Shown piece after piece: positions 58,685 to 64,000 of a stretch of 64,000 bases of DNA; the stretch's first letter is position 1, and each line of letters begins with the position of its first letter. This DNA comes from Chinchilla lanigera. Lineage: Eukaryota > Chordata > Mammalia > Rodentia > Chinchillidae. Made by a program: the position numbers and the translations under genes. The stretch covers positions 22,195,125-22,259,124 of the forward strand of contig NW_004955425.1 of the NCBI RefSeq assembly GCF_000276665.1. Reading direction: 5' to 3'. The notes below the pieces were generated by a model. It ran no database searches. It saw only the letters and a list, made by a program, of their open reading frames with translations, and was not told the origin of the DNA.

Positions 58685-59999
58685 AGTATATGGAAAAGAA
58701 TGTAGAAAGGTTATTTTGTTCTCAACCTCTCATTTCTTAGGTTTGTTTTATTGTCTCTGTCTCATCCAAGGTCACCTCTGAGGAGCTCCTCCTTAGGGAA
58801 GACGGTCCACACTATTGCCATACTGAACCCTGTGGCACCTTGTTTAAAGGCCTTTCTTTAAGTTTCCTAAAGTAGCTTTGAAAAGCTTTGAAATTAAGAT
58901 CCGTTTCCTGCCTGGAGAGGAGTCACAGCCTCCGTGGGAGGTTAGAGGGGAGGCGTGTGCCGTTTGCAGTGGGCCGGCCTGGGTGTGGGCACTGAGTACT
59001 TGGAGAGGGAGATGTCTGTCCTCTGGGGAAGGCCGCTGGTGGAGCCGCCTTCTGATAGAGGGTGGGCTCAGTGCTGAGTTAATGAACCTCCCACCGTTTC
59101 TGCATGTCTCCCCCTGGCCGAAAGCGCTGAAGTCCATTGGCTTAACATTTCCAGGGTGGATTTTTCACTAGCCTCATTCCCAGCCGTTCTTGTCTCCAGT
59201 CCCCCCACCACACCCCAACATGGATGCTCTGTTCTCGCCCTGTTGTCCTCAGACTCCCACTTCACCGCCCAGCGTTCTGCCCCTGCACTGCACAGATCTG
59301 CTTATGAGAGCGGGAAAGGCTTGCTGAGGATGACAGGGAGTGGGGGAGCATGCGCGTTTCTGAGGTTTCTGCTCACTTGAGCTAGCCGTCTTGTCTACTT
59401 CTGCACCGTGTGCCCCTTCCTAGTGGTGTGACGTAGAAGCACCAAAAGCCGTGCTGTGGGCGAACAGGAAAGGCTGCCAGCTGAGTCAGTGGTGAACCTA
59501 ACGGGATGGCATCACCAAGGTAAATGCAGACACTTTGCTTGGCACCATCTGCAGTGAGTGGAGGCGAGGATGGTGGAGCTTAATATGGACCGCTGTGGAC
59601 TGTTGCTGCAAATAGTTTAAAATCCGAGTTGAAAGGGTCAGTATGGTAGCAGGTCCAGAGAAGCAGGGCCAGTCCCCAAACTATAGTCTGTTTCCTGTGA
59701 GCTTCCGAAGGGAGCCGCCTCAGGCAGTGCTCGTGTGCATGTGCAAGGCATTGCTGTGCGAGCGTCCTGCAGATGATCTGTAAAGATCTTTGCTTGCTAA
59801 CAGCCGCATGACGTCCGGGACTCTTATGCGTGTTTTTTAGTTCCTCTGAGTACCGAGTAGTTGTGTTTTACTGTTCTCACCTCCTTAACGCTCTTGAATT
59901 ATACAATAGGGTGGCAAAAGGAGAATCCAGAGTAGATTTTCTAACTGTGACAAGAAAGACCCCCATATTTTACATTGTGTCCCAGCCGCTGCCTCAGCA

Positions 60000-60165
60000 C
60001 TTACCATTCATTACCCCTATAACCATCAAGAACCCGCTTGCACGCCAGTGGCAGCATTCTCCCCATCCTACCGAGAAGGGAGGTCAGTGTTAGAAAGTTA
60101 AGTCATTTGTCTCCAAGTCTGCACAGCTAGGATGTGGCAGGGCAGGACTCTATTTCCTTCATGGA
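60000..60165 (-). mobile_element. MIR SINE
   Basis: Reverse MIR: gttagaaagttaagtcattt, ctgcacagctaggatgtggc, agggcaggactctatttcct, flanked by ccccatcctaccgagaaggg. Confidence 0.6.
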
Positions 60166-62004
60166 GGCCAGCGTGTGTCCTCGGCACAGTGCCTGCCACA
60201 GCACTGGGGGGCTGCCCTGCAGGGGCTCTTGGCCTGGGCAACTGTGACTGCTCCCACGGCCTCCCTCCGGGCCCGAGCCCCCAGAACCCACAGAGCCCAG
60301 CGTGTGCAGATCCCGGCAGTCACCAGGGTCAAGCTCCTGTTCATGCATGAACCTCCACCTCCCAGCCACAGTCCTTCTCAGAGGCCAAAGCATGCGGACT
60401 GCATGTGACTTCTCACCTATCAGTCCCACTGCTCCTGCTTAGCTTTCTAGATGAGGTCAGATGGAACCAGAAACAATCTAGTACTGAGAAGAGTGAGCTG
60501 AGCTTTCTCAGCAGTGGTTCTTAGTGCTATGGAAGCAAGCAGGAGAGCAAGTTGCATCATACTGTTCTCTGAGAAGATGGAAGGGAAAATAATTAGAAGT
60601 GAAAGTAACAAATAGAAACAAAAAGATGTTTTCCTTCCTAACAGCCTCACTTGGGCCAGTCTTTATCACATACCTGCCGGAAAAGCAGGTTCTGTTCCTG
60701 TAATAGTAGCTGCCCGTCACCTCCCTGGGTTGATGCTGCTCTGGGAGGTCTAGGTCTCACCACAGATAGCTGGTAGGTAGAGAAAGCAACCCGGGATCAG
60801 ATAAACCTGATGTGATTATAGGATTACGCCTCATGCTTGTTGTGTGGCACAGCAGTTACTGGAAAAGGCTTTGGTATTTTCAGCAGCCCCCCGTGAGGCT
60901 CTGTCTATGACAAGAGACCAACAGTCTTCTCTAGCACGCATGCCCTGGAGTCACCCTGTGAGGAGCTGTCCGCCATGAAGCAGCACTGTGGGGCAGACCC
61001 TGGGAAGCCAGGGCCAAGGCCACGCCTGGGCTCTGCTCACCAAACTTTCACGGGGCCTTCCGAGCTCAGTACTGGAAGAGTTTGGAGGAGAGCGGCTGCA
61101 CTCAGACGGACTGCGTTACAGAGGAGCCTCGTCACAGGCCTCAGAAGAGGCTGAGAGTGCCTGGGAGGGGGCAGGCCGCCCACCCTGGGGTTGGAGGCTC
61201 AGCCCCTAGGGCCGTCAGCTCTACTTAAGTAGAAACCGCCTACTTTGTCTCCTCTCCAGGACCCACTCTTTGAAGGTGTTTGGATAATTACAGCTTCCAC
61301 TGCTGCCCTCTGCTGTTAGTTTTAGTGGATTAATTACCCGCCATGTCAAGAGACTTACCTGATCCCTCTGAGCACCTCTTTTCCTTTGACACAAGTTGGA
61401 ATAGCTCAGCAGTGTCCCACTCTTCTCTGTGGCTTGAGGAGAGCCTGTCCCTAGCCTCTCTGTCCTCCCTGAGGTACTCTCCACTCCCTTAGAGAGCGCA
61501 CATGACGACACCGCCTGAGTAAGTCCGTTAGCTCGGAGATGGGCCAGTGTGGAGAAGAGGCAAGGAAAGAAAAGTTAGCTTTGATTTTTAAACGAGCTTC
61601 ACTTTGGGCTGGGAACGTTTTTTTTTAATTCCACACATTTTGGTTGCATCTACACTAAGCAATTACTAGTTCTGAACGCCAGCCTCCTCTCCTCCCTGGT
61701 GTCTCTTCCATTGTGCAGGAGTCTGACTCCACATACAGCACCCACCTGTGCTCCCTGAGTAAGGAGCTTCAGTGCTTGAAGACTGAGCTGCTCAGGCACT
61801 TGCTTGCACTGTGCTTTGGACTCTCCTGCATGGCCCCGGGCCTTATCCAGTTCTCCCGTGTCCCTCGGGTGGGAGAAGAGGGCGTGGAAATATGCACAGG
61901 CCTCCGGACCCTCCAGATCCTGGCCTGCAGGGCTGGCAAGGCAGCACCATTCCCAGTGCACAGTGAGTTCTCAGTGCTAACAGTTGCATGGATTAAATCC
62001 ACTT

Positions 62005-62068
62005 CCTGTCCCAGCAGCACACGCAGAGTAGATGCTCAATAAATACTTGTCCGAGTGAGTAATAAATT
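62005..62068 (+). mobile_element. MIR/L2-type tail
   Basis: gtagatgctcaataaatact and cttgtccgagtgagtaataa resemble the shared 3' end of MIR and L2 elements. Confidence 0.45.
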
Positions 62069-63302
62069 CCTGAATTCCATGGGGGAGAATTCTCATCTTT
62101 ATAGAGCTTGCATCATTTGAACTTCTGGAAGGAGCTGGGTAAAACAGGAAAGCAGCTGTGAGCAGAGAAGCAGCTGCGCATCCAAGCCCGGCAGCCAGGA
62201 GACAGCACTGTGTCTGTGGGAACTTGAGGGCACCGACCTCACTCACGGAGGTGTGCAAGAGCACAGCCCCTGGGTGGTGCACCCCAGGGGTTCCCTGCAT
62301 TCCCTTGGCACTCAAAGCAGCCCACACTTGCTTTGCCAGGCCTTGGCTTCTGTGTCTTTAACAGCCCAGTAATTATCTCCTGATCAAGGGAGGCAAGGAG
62401 GTGTGTAGAAATCACTTTGGGTAGCAGGTATTTCTCTTGGAAAAGCCCCAGTACGCTGCCGGCTTTGTCTCAAGTGTTCAGAGGATACCCTAAAACTATG
62501 TACGGGCTGATTTAACCATATCAATCCCAGAGGAATCCATCCCCAGGACAGGGAGCAGCATCAGATCATGAATGGCCATGGAGACTGGAGCTCCATTGCA
62601 TGAGTGAAAAACTTTTGTGAGAGCAGATGAGTCCCTGGGGGATGGAGGATCGGGCTTTGGCCTAGGCCCCTCAGTACCTGCTGTGGTTTCTCTAGGGAAG
62701 CCTGGTTAGCACTTCCACTCTCAGGAGAGCAAGCACAACCAAGAAGGACCTGAGTGTCCTGTCCTCGAGCTTGCAAACAGTCCCCTTTCTCCTTACTCCA
62801 TTTGGGAGAAAAGATCCTGGAGTTCAGCCCTTAGAAGACACCATTCATTAAGTCCATCGTAAGAGCTCCTCAGGGGAACCCTTGGCTCTACCAGGACTGT
62901 GGACCCACCCTGGCTACTGATGACCGATGCTATTCCCTCTCACTTTCCATGCAAGTTGGGCAAGGCAGACCTTTTCAGTCTGGCTGACTGCAGAGCCGGG
63001 TGCCCCCTTGAACCCTGTGTAGCTGAGTTCCAGAATCCAGCTACTCCTAGTTCTCAGGTGTGCAAAGGGGAGCTCTGGCCAGCTGCCTTCAGGGGCTTGA
63101 ATATCGCTCATCCTGTAATAACTGTCTTCCTGAATACCCGTTTCTCTTCTTTCAATCTTATTCTTTACTGCTTGGGGCTGTGAAATTGAAATTGAGAGGT
63201 AGACACAAAACCCAAGTGTGTGTTTCCCAAGGCTGTGTCTCTGCCCTGCTGTGTCTAGATCCTCTTGGCCCCAGCCCCAGCTTCAGAGGCCTCACACATT
63301 CC

Positions 63303-63440
63303 TTCATTCAGTCATATTTTCTGAGCACTGCATAGGGCTGGGTGCTGATGTATAGGACATCGCTGAACACAGCGGTCGCTATCCCTACCTGATTGGGGTC
63401 TTAACGTATTTAGAGGAGGCTCATGTTAAATAAACATATA
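63303..63440 (+). repeat. Ancient mammalian repeat (tentative)
   Basis: ttcattcagtcatattttct, gagcactgcatagggctggg, gctgatgtataggacatcgc and aaataaacatatatgattac follow a common old mammalian repeat. Family name uncertain. Confidence 0.4.
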
Positions 63441-64000
63441 TGATTACAATTGTATGTGCTACAAATGATTAACAGGCTTTATTCTACCCAGGCCCAGGCC
63501 GTTTCAGCACTTGCTGCCCCAGGTCTTCTGTGGGTTTCTTCTGCTCTGATACAGACTGCTGATTTATCCCTTCGGGCCACAGTTATTCCTGGCGTAGAGG
63601 GCCAACATTTTTGCAGTTTTAAGTCACCTGAGAAACCTAATCTTAGTGACATAGAGATGAATCTTTCTAAAATGTGCCCTGTTAAAAAATGTTACTGGCT
63701 TCCAGTTATCTGCTTAAAAACTTCTGTAGTGAGAGAGAACTGACTCAACCCATCCTCCTCTGGCCAGCTGCGCCATCCTCCATGGCCCAGACAGACTCTG
63801 GGGACCTCCTACTCACCCGGCCCCTGCTCCCTGCCCATCCTCCTCAGTGGGCTCTCCTGACCCTCAGAGTGAACCCTCACGTGACAGCTCACCTTTTCTG
63901 GGAAGGCTTTTCTTTCCTCACCAATCAGAAATAAGCTTTCGTTCTCTGGGTTTCTGTATACTTGGTCCTCCAAGTCTGCCTTAGTTATTCTCCTCATTGC

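Larger units (their letters stand above)
23595..64000 (+). other. ARSB: ARSB intron 6, first 40 kb
   Basis: From the gtgagt donor to the window end I find no further ARSB exon. I looked for the exon 7 coding segment and the C-terminal exon and saw neither. Repeats are listed separately. Stretches where I recognise nothing are about 23990-24560, 26020-29010, 30090-30420, 34750-35980 (AT-rich, may hold very old L1), 36890-37500, 37840-38500, 40270-41690, 44760-45950, 46090-48420, 52870-55500, 55710-57400, 57810-58560, 58690-59990, 60160-62000 and 62070-63300. The assignment to intron 6 rests on continuity with the donor, and a nested gene cannot be fully excluded. Confidence 0.75.

Noticed and set aside
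23595..64000. ARSB exons 7 and 8
   Set aside because: I searched by eye for the coding segment after Cys405 and the C-terminal exon and found no match with proper splice sites. A spliced protein alignment would be decisive.
1..64000. CRISPR arrays, operons, prophage or another undescribed gene system
   Set aside because: This is repeat-rich mammalian intronic DNA. No regularly spaced direct repeats, gene clusters or prokaryotic signals are present.

Overview
The window is nuclear DNA from a placental mammal, most likely a rodent. The evidence is many B1 (7SL-derived) and ID (tRNA-derived) SINEs, composite B1+ID elements, L1 fragments, and older mammalian repeats (MIR, L2, MER5, MER20, Tigger, MaLR LTRs). 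The ID consensus and the B1+ID composites fit a rodent outside the mouse/rat family better than a murid, but I cannot name the species.

The only protein-coding gene I can support is arylsulfatase B (ARSB, N-acetylgalactosamine-4-sulfatase), read on the + strand. Two consecutive coding exons are present. One is 244 bp (3225-3468) and the other is 71 bp (23524-23594). Lengths and splice phases agree with human exons 5 and 6 as I know them. They encode the segment from the active-site Asp/Asn pair to the Cys at about residue 405. Positions 1-3224 are the end of intron 4, 3469-23523 are intron 5 (about 20 kb), and 23595-64000 are the first 40 kb of intron 6. Exons 7 and 8 were not found.

Layout: 0-3.2 kb holds a Tigger-type DNA transposon split by a B1. 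3.2-3.5 kb is exon 5. 4-18 kb is mixed SINEs, MaLR LTRs, MIRs, simple repeats and an old L1. 18.7-22.1 kb is a 3.3-kb 5'-truncated L1 on the - strand with a clear target-site duplication. 23.5 kb is exon 6. 24-38 kb holds L2, B1+ID, MaLR LTRs, a small L1 split by an ID, and two related LTR-like units (one here, one at 7 kb). 39-44 kb holds an inverted L1, a + strand L1, MER20 and a dead C2H2 zinc-finger fragment. 48-52.5 kb is nested L1/ID sequence around a 705-bp run of N. 53-64 kb is mostly sparse, older intronic sequence.

No prokaryotic-type system, CRISPR array, functional RNA gene or new multi-gene system is visible. The interest lies in ARSB details (a lost N-glycosylation sequon, an unusual donor site) and in well-preserved retrotransposition footprints.
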